DNA from: Puniceicoccales bacterium
Lineage (GTDB): Bacteria; Verrucomicrobiota; Verrucomicrobiia; Opitutales; LL51
Direction of reading: 5' to 3'
NCBI GenBank assembly: GCA_031290315.1
Contig: JAITNS010000025.1
Coordinates: 1-8,669, forward strand
Length of the DNA stretch: 8,669 nucleotides
Shown: positions 1-7,209 of the stretch, piece after piece
Layout: every line of letters starts with the position of its first letter
How positions within the stretch are numbered: the first letter of the stretch is position 1
The notes under the pieces: model-generated
What the model saw: the letters and a program-made list of their open reading frames with translations, nothing else
Told to the model about the DNA's origin: nothing
The model's database searches: none
Position numbers and translations under genes: made by a program

Positions 1-1
1 G

Positions 2-1267
2 CAGAGGGTAGTGAATGATTTTCGACGGAATACGGGACTACTTGCACGAAGGTATGGGCAAAGGGTAGGGAATGATTTTCGACGGATTACGGGGCTACTT
101 TCGCGAAGGTATGGACAAAGGGCAAGGAATGATTTTCGCTGGAATACGGGGCTACTTGTGCGAAGGCAAGGGCAAAGGGTAGTGAATGATTTTCGACGGA
201 ATACGGGGCTACTTACGCGAAAGTATGGGCAAAGGATAGGGAATGATTTTCGACGGAATACGGGGCTACTTATGCGAAGGCAAGGACAAGGGGTAGCGGT
301 GCCACCAGCTCTAGTTCTAAAAAAACAGCCGAGTGCTAATCCCCGGGTTGGTAGCTTAGTATCTCAAAGGGCTTTGAAGGTAGCGATAGTATGTGTTACG
401 GATTTGCATTGTAATGATCAAAATTATCCAAAAATAGAAGGATCTGTAGCTGAATTGAGTCGAGCAAGTGATACTGTTATACTCGTGATTAATGGTGACA
501 TAGTGACGAAGATACAAAAAAACCATGGCCGGGGTTCAGTTGTAGTTCGTGCAAGTGGAGGGGATTCCCATGTGAATCGAATGCAGGCATTTGAGCGGTT
601 TCTCAGGAATGTTTTTCAAAATCAAAATGTACAAATCATATTGAATTTAGGTAATCATGAATTTATGCATCCTGATGAAGTTGCAGGTTTATGTCAAAAT
701 ATGAATAGAAACCCTGGGAATGGTCGATTTCATGTAGTTAGCAATGTGCCGGGACAAAGTAGATTTCAAGGCCTTGTACAACCTTCCGTCTTAATTGGTG
801 GGATAGCATTTGTTGGATATTGTACGGCAGACATCTATAGGCGCGGCGATACAAACTATGCCTATGCTCAGGAGCATGGATATGTTGCCCAAGGAGGTAG
901 AAGAGTTAATTGCCGAAATCATAATCAAAGATTTACAGATAGTATTCGGCGAGTGAATAATCCTGTTGTATTTATTTTATCGCATGAGGCGCGCGACCAG
1001 TCTGCACAGTACGTATGGCCTATGGTCACACAAAATCTACCAACTAATGTATTGAAATTTATCTTGATTGGGCATGATCACGGGGATTGGCGTCCGGATC
1101 GGGATTCTACAAGGCCTTATAATATTTTTAATAATTATTCGGGATTTCAAGGAGCCAGAAGCGTTATTATTCCAGAACCATTTGGACGCAGTATGGAAAT
1201 AGTGGAGATGGCTTTCGTTAACGGGCAAGTAACGCAAGTGGCAACTAGACATGTCCTGAATCATTAA
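2..1267 (+). CDS. Calcineurin-like metallophosphoesterase with basic N-terminal repeats (5' end outside window)
   Basis: Residues are counted from the GTG at 11. The first ~96 residues are five copies of a 19-residue basic unit (NDFRRNTGLLxRRYGQRxx). A Pro/Lys linker follows, then a phosphoesterase domain from about residue 120. The metal-binding set of the calcineurin-like superfamily is visible in order: D131-L-H133, G162-D163, G214-N-H-E217, H325 (LSHE) and G354-H-D-H357. A dinuclear metal centre and hydrolysis of phosphomonoesters or diesters are therefore likely. The substrate cannot be read from sequence. The start of the domain (TDLHCND) recalls 5'-nucleotidase/UshA-type enzymes, but their C-terminal domain is absent and the protein ends about 60 residues after GHDH. 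The frame stays open to the window edge and codons 2-10 read Q-R-V, the end of another repeat unit. The GTG at 11 is therefore probably internal and the true start, with any signal peptide, lies upstream. The gene converges on the tRNA. Domain assignment is secure; substrate and repeat function are unknown. Confidence 0.85.
   Translation, partial: QRVVNDFRRNTGLLARRYGQRVGNDFRRITGLLSRRYGQRARNDFRWNTGLLVRRQGQRVVNDFRRNTGLLTRKYGQRIGNDFRRNTGLLMRRQGQGVAVPPALVLKKQPSANPRVGSLVSQRALKVAIVCVTDLHCNDQNYPKIEGSVAELSRASDTVILVINGDIVTKIQKNHGRGSVVVRASGGDSHVNRMQAFERFLRNVFQNQNVQIILNLGNHEFMHPDEVAGLCQNMNRNPGNGRFHVVSNVPGQSRFQGLVQPSVLIGGIAFVGYCTADIYRRGDTNYAYAQEHGYVAQGGRRVNCRNHNQRFTDSIRRVNNPVVFILSHEARDQSAQYVWPMVTQNLPTNVLKFILIGHDHGDWRPDRDSTRPYNIFNNYSGFQGARSVIIPEPFGRSMEIVEMAFVNGQVTQVATRHVLNH
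14..298 (+). repeat. Five tandem 57-bp in-frame coding repeats
   Basis: Units start at 14, 71, 128, 185 and 242, each exactly 57 bases (19 codons). The remains of a further unit occupy 1-13, so the array continues leftwards. Most bases are identical between units, including third codon positions, which suggests recent duplication or gene conversion. Variation concentrates at codon 12 (Ala, Ser, Val, Thr, Met), codon 15 (Tyr/Gln), codon 18 (Val/Ala/Ile) and codon 19 (Gly, Arg, Val, Gly, Ala). Codon 12 differs in every unit. The encoded peptide is rich in Arg with a Leu-Leu pair, so it is cationic and may bind nucleic acid, membrane or another protein. That role is inference. Confidence 0.95.
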
Positions 1268-1361
1268 ATTATTAAAAAGTTATTATGATTAAAAGGGGTT
1301 CGTGTAATATGTAATGAAGTTTTTTAATCTACTTTCGTTTTAATTGATTTTAAAAATTTCA

Positions 1362-1454
1362 TGGCGGAGAGAGAGGGATTCGAACCCTCGAGTCCCGTTT
1401 TGCAGGACTACCTTCTTAGCAGGAAGGGGCTTTCGACCACTCAGCCATCTCTCC
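1362..1454 (-). tRNA. tRNA-Ser (anticodon GCU)
   Basis: Read on the - strand, a 7-bp acceptor stem (GGAGAGA with TCTCTCC) pairs perfectly, followed by discriminator G and an encoded CCA (1362-1364). The D arm is GCT...AGC. The anticodon stem CCTTC/GAAGG encloses the loop CTGCTAA, giving anticodon GCU, which reads AGC and AGU serine codons. A long variable arm (AGTCC/GGACT stem), typical of serine tRNAs, precedes a T arm GAGGG-TTCGAAT-CCCTC. All arms look intact, so this should be functional. It lies 94 bases from the end of the convergent phosphoesterase gene. I see no clear hairpin terminator between them. Confidence 0.98.
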
Positions 1455-1462
1455 TTTAGGGA

Positions 1463-1492
1463 AATAGCTAGCAAAGAAATAAGGGAGGTCAA
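1463..1492 (-). promoter_or_regulatory. Candidate sigma70-type promoter for tRNA-Ser
   Basis: On the - strand, TTGACC (1492-1487) matches the -35 consensus at five of six positions. With an 18-base spacer, a weak -10 GCTATT (1468-1463) follows. The implied transcription start falls just ahead of the tRNA 5' end at 1454. Position and -35 quality favour it; the -10 is poor. Confidence 0.4.
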
Positions 1493-1661
1493 GGAAAAGT
1501 TCATTTGTAATAATAGGACATTGATGACACAAAATAATACAAAATTGAAGCATTGAAGGAAGCGATAATCTTCCGATATTAGGAAGGGTATAATTTTGAT
1601 ATAAAAGAGCTGGATGTGCCGTGTTCTACATTGTTTTATCACCTTTGTCACCAGACAACAT

Positions 1662-1675
1662 ACGCAAGTGGCAAC
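1662..1675 (+). repeat. 14-base direct repeat of the phosphoesterase gene's 3' end
   Basis: ACGCAAGTGGCAAC occurs here and at 1232-1245 inside the last codons of the phosphoesterase gene. Read in the same phase, the surrounding codons give FVTRQHTQVAT here against FVNGQVTQVAT in the gene. Twenty-four of 33 bases match without gaps from the Phe codon onward. It may be the decayed end of a second gene copy. A chance 14-base match in a window of this size is not negligible, so descent is uncertain while the repeat itself is certain. Confidence 0.45.
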
Positions 1676-1827
1676 ATTTTTGCCTTTCGGAAAATCCGAC
1701 ATGACAGCTACATCGCACGCCTTGCTAACTTTTCAGAAAAAGAGTAAGGAATAAATTCAACCATAAAAATCACGCTCACTCCAGCAGACTTCCACCGTAA
1801 ACAATTTTAGAAAAAATCCAGCGAAAA

Positions 1828-1851
1828 ATGCTCAGAAAGCAATTTTTTTTT
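1828..1851 (+). terminator. Weak hairpin followed by a run of nine T
   Basis: TGCT-cagaa-AGCA forms a 4-bp stem, with one further A-T pair beyond a mismatch, and nine T follow at once. This is the shape of an intrinsic terminator but the stem is short. The only + strand gene upstream ends over 500 bases away, so it would have to end a long 3' tail or an unrecognised small transcript. Confidence 0.25.
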
Positions 1852-1982
1852 AGCTACCCGATTAAAAGCAAGTTTGAAGTCATTTTCATTAAATAAGATT
1901 ATGTTTTGGAATATTTTTCTCTATTTCTGCATAATTTTTTTATTAAGGATATTGAATTGAGATAAAGAATCTAATAATTAAG

Positions 1983-1994
1983 TTTTCATGAAAA
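1983..1994. promoter_or_regulatory. Perfect 12-bp palindrome TTTTCATGAAAA
   Basis: TTTTCATGAAAA is self-complementary and lies 16 bases before the TTGACA box of the secreted-protein gene, a place where a dimeric regulator could bind. AT-rich palindromes of this length also arise by chance, and no regulator is known from the window. Confidence 0.25.
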
Positions 1995-2010
1995 TTATAT
2001 ATATTTTTTC

Positions 2011-2037
2011 TTGACATAATGAAGAATTGGGTATCTG
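2011..2037 (+). promoter_or_regulatory. Candidate promoter of the secreted-protein gene
   Basis: TTGACA at 2011-2016 is a perfect -35 box directly behind an A+T-rich tract (1991-2010) that could act as an UP element. The -10 is unclear: TATCTG at 2032-2037 needs a short 15-base spacer, while TCTGTT at 2034-2039 has a 17-base spacer but a poor match. A start near 2045 would leave a leader of about 60 bases. Confidence 0.4.
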
Positions 2038-2096
2038 TTGTTCTTAAGACTGGAAATTAGAAAGGGGTTTTAATTTTCGAGTTTTTTATAAAAAGA

Positions 2097-2101
2097 AAGG
2101 A
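2097..2101 (+). promoter_or_regulatory. Ribosome binding site AAGGA
   Basis: AAGGA lies 3 bases before the ATG at 2105 and 6 bases before a second in-frame ATG at 2108. Spacing favours 2108 as the main start, which would shorten the protein by one residue and leave the signal peptide intact. Confidence 0.6.
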
Positions 2102-2104
2102 TAA

Positions 2105-2776
2105 ATGATGAATAAAATAAAATTAATGAAAATAATAGGTACATTGTTTTTTGGGTTGTCTATATTGTCCCAGGAAACTTTCGCTTCCCAAGAGGTTGGT
2201 GCAGAATTGCCTTCGGGTAATTCGAAAGTAGATATAAAGCAGGAGGTGGTTGAAAAGATTGCTCATGACTTAGGATATACTTTAGATTCACCGGAGTGGG
2301 AAAAGGAATTAGAGAACTTGAAAAGCTTCATAAATTCCTCTTCTTCCGGTTCTCTTTCTTGTGCCGGTGGTTTTTCTTGCATAGAAACGACTATGAAGGA
2401 TAAATCAGGAGAACAGCAAGATGTACAAGTGGAAGTTCATGTGGAGAAGGACGTAATAGAGATTAAGGATATAAAATATTTATATCAATTTTCGAGTGGT
2501 GTGTATATAGTATATGATGTATTGTTGAGCTTGATTTGTCAGTTAGAATGGGAATTGGAGTCATCAGGAGCTATACCGCAAGAGTGCAGAAAAGAATTGG
2601 AAAGGTTAATTGAGGTTAGTCCGAGTACCCTTTATAGCAAAGGCGTTCTGAAAACGAAGTCAGGAGGGAAGCAAAAAATAGGAGTATGGCCAAAGGAATA
2701 TAAAAATGGTAAGGTCGTTATTACGGAAGCAACTAATCCACTAACGGTAAGCATGCATTATTACGAGAGTAACTAA
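2105..2776 (+). CDS. Secreted hypothetical protein with Sec signal peptide
   Basis: I do not recognise the family. The first ~27 residues form a classical signal peptide: Lys-rich start, hydrophobic stretch IIGTLFFGLSIL, then QETFA before SQEVG, with Thr at -3 and Ala at -1 suiting signal peptidase I. There is no lipobox cysteine. The mature part, about 196 residues, is mostly charged and helical-looking. It has a Ser/Gly stretch near residue 77, a CAGGFSC motif near 86-92 and two more cysteines (LICQLE, PQECRK), so two disulfides are possible in an oxidising compartment. The C-terminal half looks like beta strands (VLKTKSGGKQKIGVW). The stop TAA at 2774-2776 is read at the start of the second copy of a 40-bp duplication, so the present C-terminus may be altered. 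The AAGGA site and signal peptide support a real gene. No neighbour hints at function. Confidence 0.8.
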   Translation: MMNKIKLMKIIGTLFFGLSILSQETFASQEVGAELPSGNSKVDIKQEVVEKIAHDLGYTLDSPEWEKELENLKSFINSSSSGSLSCAGGFSCIETTMKDKSGEQQDVQVEVHVEKDVIEIKDIKYLYQFSSGVYIVYDVLLSLICQLEWELESSGAIPQECRKELERLIEVSPSTLYSKGVLKTKSGGKQKIGVWPKEYKNGKVVITEATNPLTVSMHYYESN

Positions 2777-2810
2777 TCCACTAACGGTAAGTTGCATTTT
2801 GCGTTAACAC
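2731..2810 (+). repeat. 40-bp tandem duplication covering the 3' end of the secreted-protein gene
   Basis: The first 21 bases of each unit (2731-2751 and 2771-2791) are identical, and the rest is only loosely alike. The period of 40 is not a multiple of three, so the second copy is read in a different phase. The first copy reads T-N-P-L-T-V, whereas the second copy begins in the frame ...AAC TAA and terminates the gene. Removing one period would read on as ...PLTVSCILR and stop at the TAA around 2805. Confidence 0.85.
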
Positions 2811-2816
2811 AAAATG
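2795..2816. terminator. Stem-loop after the secreted-protein gene
   Basis: CATTTTG (2795-2801) pairs perfectly with CAAAATG (2810-2816) around an 8-base loop holding the palindrome GTTAAC. It lies 18 bases past the stop codon. No T-run follows and the stem is A+T rich, so it is a weak terminator candidate, perhaps a 3'-end stabilising hairpin. Confidence 0.3.
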
Positions 2817-2972
2817 GAAATAAAGCGGAATCGAGTTTCGTATAAAATGGTCAGGGAAAGTTATTCTTCTTGGGCCATTGTGTATTTGCTTGTTTTTTTG
2901 ATTTTTTATTCACCTCTCTTCTCTAAGAATCTTAAATGCCATTTAACAATTTACAAAAAACAATTTATTTCA

Positions 2973-3001
2973 TTGGCAACCGAAAATATTTTGTTTATCT
3001 C
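2973..3001 (+). promoter_or_regulatory. Weak promoter candidate for the secA operon
   Basis: TTGGCA (2973-2978) matches the -35 consensus at five of six bases. A 17-base spacer leads to TATCTC (2996-3001), a poor -10. A start near 3008 would give a leader of under 30 bases. This is the best candidate in the 259-base gap before secA; other AT-rich hexamers exist. Confidence 0.25.
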
Positions 3002-3035
3002 CTCTCTAAGATAATCTAAGGGTCTAAAATATAAA

Positions 3036-5894
3036 ATGATTGGAAAATTTTTAAAGTTGTTTTCGGGACGTCACTACAAAAAATTCCTTAAAAAGTGCCA
3101 ACCCAAAATTAAAGCTATCTATTCCTTCGAATCGGAATTCCAAAAATTGTCAGAAGCTCAGCTCTATGATAAAACTGCGGAATTTATGGAACGATACCAA
3201 AATGGCCAATCTTTAGATAATTTATTGCCAGAAGCTTTCGCACTCGTCAAAGAAGGTGCCCGACGTCTCTATGGCCAAACAATCGAAGTCTGTGGCCACG
3301 ATTTAATCTGGAATATGATCCATTACGATGTCCAACTTATCGGCGGTATCGCTCTCCATGAAAATCGTATCGCCGAAATGGCTACCGGCGAAGGGAAAAC
3401 TCTCGTCGCTACCCTCCCTCTTTACCTCAATGCCCTAACCGGACGTAATTGCCAACTCGCTACCGTTAATGATTACCTCGCCCGCCGCGATTCCGAATGG
3501 ATGGGTTACCTCTATAACCTCTTAGGCCTCTCAGTCGGCTGTATCCAAAGCGGTATGTCCTCCGGTGAACGCCATGAGCAATATTCCTGTAATATTACTT
3601 ACGGAACTTCTTCCGAATTCGGCTTCGATTACTTGCGCGATAATGGCCTAGCATCTTCCTTGGAAGAACAGGTGCAAAAAGATCATTACTTCTGTATCGT
3701 CGACGAAATCGATTCCATTTTGATCGATGAAGCTCGTACTCCTTTAATTATTTCTGGCCCGAGTTTCGAAGATACCGAAGCCCCTTACATGGAAATTAGA
3801 TTGCACGTGGAACGTTTGGTCAATGTGCAACAAACTCTCTGTAATAAATTAATCGATGAGGCCAGGGATTTACTCGTCACTAATCCCCAAAATGAAGACG
3901 CTTATAAAAAATTGTGGAAAGCAAGACAAGGCATGCCCAAAAATCGCCAACTGTTACGACTTTTGGAAAACGGTTCTTATGCAAAAAAACTCGATAAATT
4001 TGATCTGGAAATCGGTGCCGATATCAATCGCGAATTGCGTACGGAACTAAAAGAAGAACTCTATTTCGCTATCGATGAAAGAGGTCATCAAGTAGATCTC
4101 TCAGAAATCGGCCGCAATACCTTGTATCCCGAAGATCCTGATGCCTTCGTCTTACCGGATTTGCCCGCCATTTATTCGGAAATCGATGGTAATCATAGCT
4201 TGCAGGCCGATGAAAAATTAAAGAGAAAACAGGCAGCGGAAGCCATCTTTGTCGATAAAAGTGAAAAAATTCATTGCCTTAACCAGTTGTTGCGTGCCTA
4301 TAGTTTATACAATCGCGATGAAGAATATGTGATTCAGGACGGTAAAGTGATTATCGTCGACGAAAATACGGGACGTGCTATGCCCGGACGCCGTTGGAGC
4401 GAAGGTCTTCACCAGGCCGTCGAAGCAAAGGAAGGTGTTAAAGTCGAAAAAGAATCTAAAACTTACGCAACAATCACAATCCAAAATTATTTTCGAATGT
4501 ATGAAAAATTAGCAGGTATGACAGGAACAGCTGAAACCGAATCTCAAGAATTTTTTGATATCTATAAGCTCAACGTTATGGCGATTCCAACAAATTGCCC
4601 TTGTCAACGCATCGATCATAATGACCTCATCTATAAGACGCGACGCGAAAAGTATGGGGCTGTCGTTGAAACCATTAAGAAAGCTCATCAGTGCCGACAA
4701 CCCGTTCTAGTCGGTACCGCTTCCGTCGAAGCTTCAGAATTATTAAGTCGTATGTTAAAGCGTGAAAAAATTAAACATACGGTATTGAATGCAAAATTCC
4801 ATGAGAAAGAAGCGGAAATTATCGCTCAAGCAGGCCAATTGGGATCCGTAACAATTTCGACAAATATGGCCGGGCGTGGAACTGATATCCGTCTGGGCGA
4901 AGGTGTCGCGGAATTGGGTGGGTTGTTTGTGATCGGTACGGAGCGCCATGAATCGCGGCGTGTCGATCGACAATTGCGAGGGCGATGTGCTCGGCAGGGA
5001 GATCCGGGAGTTTCGCGATTTTTTGTTTCATTGGAAGATAATTTGATGCGCTTATTTGCAGGGACAGGGCCCATTGCATCGCTTTTGGATCGAAATTTTG
5101 ATGAGGGTGATGTACTTGAACATCCTTGGCTCAATCGTTCCATTGAAAATGCTCAGAAAAAAGTCGAGGCCTATAACTATTCCGTACGTCGCCGCCTACT
5201 ACAATACGACGATGTTCTCAATAAACAACGGGAAATTATTTATGGCATGCGTAACCAAATCCTCGCCGCCGATAATATTCGTGCCCTACTATTTTCACTC
5301 ATAGAAGATGAGGTCTATGCCCAACTCGCTTCCTGCTTACTCGGTAATAAGGATCGCTTTGGTGATAGTCCTAATTTTGATTCGGTCATCAGTTCCTTTA
5401 ATATCTATTTCCCGATCGCCCTTAAAAGGGAGGATCTCGAACAATTTGACGATGTCCAAGAGGCAACTAATTTCGTTATCGAAAAAATTAAATCCGCTTA
5501 TTCCATAAAATTAGATGTGGAGGACTCCGATTTCTTAGGCGATATGGAGCAATATGTTATGTTAAATGCAATCGATCACAATTGGCAGGACCATCTCACT
5601 GAAATGGAAGAACTACGCCGTAGTGTAGGCTTACGCGGTTATGGGCAAAAAGATCCTTTAAATGAATATAAGCATGAGGCATTTAGTTTCTTTGAGACAT
5701 TAATTTCGCAAATTCGTCGGGAAATTTGTTCAAAAATATTTCGCATTGCGTCGAGCGACCATTCCCTAGGCCTTATGATTGAAAATCTTTTGGAAGATGA
5801 GGATTTATTAGGTAGGGAAGAAAAAAATAGCAGGGGGCACAAAAAAAATGATGACAAACTCATAAATTTATCGTTTGATCATGACGATGAATAA
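3036..5894 (+). CDS. secA: Preprotein translocase ATPase SecA
   Basis: SecA is the cytosolic ATPase motor that pushes unfolded preproteins through SecYEG. Of 952 residues, the N-terminal helix [12 protein letters not shown] is typical and fixes the start. Next come the Q-motif region (QLIGG), Walker A MATGEGKT (115-122), the DEID box (223-226) in [25 protein letters not shown] (492-500), [11 protein letters not shown] (608-618) and [10 protein letters not shown] (649-658). The scaffold/two-helix finger region follows (IDHNWQDHL 846-854; [10 protein letters not shown] 866-875). The DEID-to-MTGT distance is about 270 residues, roughly 90 more than I recall for E. coli, so the preprotein-binding region carries a helical insertion. 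The C-tail is charged and ends FDHDDE, without the CxC...CH zinc finger that binds SecB and phospholipid. No Shine-Dalgarno site sits at a normal distance: AAGGG at 3018 is 13 bases from the ATG. The 3' end overlaps clpX. A7 and A8 runs lie in the tail. Confidence 0.98.
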   Translation: MIGKFLKLFSGRHYKKFLKKCQPKIKAIYSFESEFQKLSEAQLYDKTAEFMERYQNGQSLDNLLPEAFALVKEGARRLYGQTIEVCGHDLIWNMIHYDVQLIGGIALHENRIAEMATGEGKTLVATLPLYLNALTGRNCQLATVNDYLARRDSEWMGYLYNLLGLSVGCIQSGMSSGERHEQYSCNITYGTSSEFGFDYLRDNGLASSLEEQVQKDHYFCIVDEIDSILIDEARTPLIISGPSFEDTEAPYMEIRLHVERLVNVQQTLCNKLIDEARDLLVTNPQNEDAYKKLWKARQGMPKNRQLLRLLENGSYAKKLDKFDLEIGADINRELRTELKEELYFAIDERGHQVDLSEIGRNTLYPEDPDAFVLPDLPAIYSEIDGNHSLQADEKLKRKQAAEAIFVDKSEKIHCLNQLLRAYSLYNRDEEYVIQDGKVIIVDENTGRAMPGRRWSEGLHQAVEAKEGVKVEKESKTYATITIQNYFRMYEKLAGMTGTAETESQEFFDIYKLNVMAIPTNCPCQRIDHNDLIYKTRREKYGAVVETIKKAHQCRQPVLVGTASVEASELLSRMLKREKIKHTVLNAKFHEKEAEIIAQAGQLGSVTISTNMAGRGTDIRLGEGVAELGGLFVIGTERHESRRVDRQLRGRCARQGDPGVSRFFVSLEDNLMRLFAGTGPIASLLDRNFDEGDVLEHPWLNRSIENAQKKVEAYNYSVRRRLLQYDDVLNKQREIIYGMRNQILAADNIRALLFSLIEDEVYAQLASCLLGNKDRFGDSPNFDSVISSFNIYFPIALKREDLEQFDDVQEATNFVIEKIKSAYSIKLDVEDSDFLGDMEQYVMLNAIDHNWQDHLTEMEELRRSVGLRGYGQKDPLNEYKHEAFSFFETLISQIRREICSKIFRIASSDHSLGLMIENLLEDEDLLGREEKNSRGHKKNDDKLINLSFDHDDE

Positions 5895-7209
5895 AACCCA
5901 TGATCGTTGTTCCTTTTGCGGTAAACACCAAGCGCTTGTCCAAAAATTAATTGCAGGGCCTAATGGTGTGTTTATTTGTGAGCGTTGTGTAGAAGTGTGC
6001 GTAGCGGCGTTATCGAAGGAATCAAAAGGCTGTACGAAATATTACGGCAGAAGTTCCCATCAAATTAGCGATGAGGAAAGTAATGTAGAAATTAAAAAGT
6101 ATGAGGACAAATTTTCCTTTAAATGCATGATCCCATCCGAGTTAAAAAAGATTTTAGATGCCTATGTTGTTGGCCAAGGTCACGCTAAAAAAGTATTATC
6201 CGTTGCGGTCTATAATCATTATAAACGCCTAGTATCTGCAGGAGTGATTGAAGATGATCAGTGTGCTTTTCGGGTACAAGATGACGAAAATAATGACGTC
6301 GAGATCGAAAAAAGTAATATTTTACTTATTGGGCCAACGGGTAGTGGTAAGACACTTTTGGCGAAGACATTGGCACGAGCGCTCGATGTACCCTTTGCGA
6401 TTGCCGATGCAACAACTTTAACTGAAGCGGGCTATGTTGGCGAAGATGTGGAAAATATTATTTTGCGACTCTTACAAAATGCCGATTATGATATTAAAAG
6501 GACAGAGTGTGGCATTGTTTACGTCGATGAGATTGATAAGATTGGTCGAAGGACGGAAAATGTTTCGATTTCCCGCGATGTTTCTGGCGAAGGTGTTCAA
6601 CAAGCTCTGCTTAAGATTTTAGAAGGTACGGTTTGTAATATACCGCCTAAAGGTGGGCGTAAGCATCCCGAGGAAGAATATATCAAAATAAATACGGAAA
6701 ATATTTTATTTATTTGTGGTGGAGCTTTTGCGGATCTCGACAAAATTGTCAAAGATCGCGTGGGAAAGAAGATTTTAGGTTTTAATACTGCTTTACAAAA
6801 TAATCAAAAAGAAGACGAAAATATTTTGCATCAAGTTCGACCGGAAGACCTCATTCACTTCGGCTTAATTCCAGAGTTTATCGGACGTTTACCGGTAGTT
6901 TCCGTACTCGATGAGCTAAAGGAAGATGATTTGGTTCATGTATTGACCCATACGCGTAATGCATTGGTAAAGCAGTATCAAAAATTACTGGCATGGGATG
7001 GTGTCGAGCTTAGCATTACGTCGGAAGCTATTCGAGAAATTGCCAAGATCGCCATAGAGCGTAAGACGGGTGCCCGTGCGTTGCGTTCGATCATGGAATC
7101 AATGATGATCGATATGATGTACGATTCTCCCGATATAAAAGATACTCAACAAATGGTTATTGACGAAAATGCAGTGCAACACGTTAAACAGTCGTTCCTT
7201 AGGATGTAA
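5881..7209 (+). CDS. clpX: ATP-dependent Clp protease ATP-binding subunit ClpX
   Basis: ClpX is a hexameric AAA+ unfoldase that threads tagged proteins into ClpP. From the ATG at 5881 (442 residues) I see the N-terminal zinc finger C10-x2-C13...C33-x2-C36, Walker A GPTGSGKT (151-158), pore loop GYVG (184-187), Walker B VDEIDK with D216-E217, the RKH motif (260-262), EFIGRLP with R336, and sensor-2 GARALR (397-402). The ClpP-docking loop reads L299-G-F, the usual variant of IGF, so pairing with ClpP is expected. clpP itself is not in the window, unlike the common tig-clpP-clpX order. A short acidic insertion (DDENNDVE) precedes Walker A. Possible starts are TTG 5875, ATG 5881 and ATG 5887; none has a clear ribosome site. 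ATG 5887 overlaps the secA stop as ATGAATAA, which suggests translational coupling. Identity is certain; the exact start is not. Confidence 0.98.
   Translation: MTMNKTHDRCSFCGKHQALVQKLIAGPNGVFICERCVEVCVAALSKESKGCTKYYGRSSHQISDEESNVEIKKYEDKFSFKCMIPSELKKILDAYVVGQGHAKKVLSVAVYNHYKRLVSAGVIEDDQCAFRVQDDENNDVEIEKSNILLIGPTGSGKTLLAKTLARALDVPFAIADATTLTEAGYVGEDVENIILRLLQNADYDIKRTECGIVYVDEIDKIGRRTENVSISRDVSGEGVQQALLKILEGTVCNIPPKGGRKHPEEEYIKINTENILFICGGAFADLDKIVKDRVGKKILGFNTALQNNQKEDENILHQVRPEDLIHFGLIPEFIGRLPVVSVLDELKEDDLVHVLTHTRNALVKQYQKLLAWDGVELSITSEAIREIAKIAIERKTGARALRSIMESMMIDMMYDSPDIKDTQQMVIDENAVQHVKQSFLRM

Larger units (their letters stand above)
1455..2104. other. 650-base AT-rich region without a convincing gene
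   Basis: Open frames here are short. The longest - strand one (1340-1702) runs antisense through the tRNA and lacks any family-like pattern. From left to right I see the tRNA promoter candidate, a TATAAT box at 1589-1594 without a matching -35, a stretch at 1638-1676 resembling the 3' end of the phosphoesterase gene, a hairpin plus T-run at 1828-1851, a 12-bp palindrome at 1983-1994, and a TTGACA box at 2011. From about 1850 to 2010 the sequence is very A+T rich and holds nothing else recognisable. Confidence 0.7.

Noticed and set aside
14..298. CRISPR-like array
   Set aside because: The repeats are contiguous 57-bp units with no unique spacers, and they are translated in frame with an enzyme domain.
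1268..1361. Bidirectional terminator between the phosphoesterase gene and the tRNA
   Set aside because: ATTAAAAA and TTTTTTAAT could pair only over a loop of about 50 bases; no compact GC-containing hairpin is present.
1340..1702. 120-residue open frame on the - strand
   Set aside because: It runs through the tRNA-Ser gene in antisense-free register on the same strand as the tRNA, has no ribosome site, and its peptide shows no domain pattern.
1821..1832. Similarity of the reverse strand (TTTTCGCTGGA) to the third 57-bp repeat unit
   Set aside because: Only about 11 bases match, in the opposite orientation, with no extension; chance is sufficient.
2814..3014. 66-residue + strand frame with one hydrophobic segment before secA
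   Set aside because: Its ATG lies in the arm of the 2795-2816 stem-loop, no ribosome binding site precedes it, and the hydrophobic stretch comes from T-rich DNA. A small membrane protein cannot be excluded but is not supported.
3856..5863. Several 60-105 residue frames on both strands inside secA
   Set aside because: They lie wholly within the clearly conserved secA frame and look like by-products of its codon use.
5848..5865. Earlier clpX start at the double ATG in the secA tail
   Set aside because: In the clpX frame these ATGs are followed by a TAA four codons later, so they cannot start clpX.
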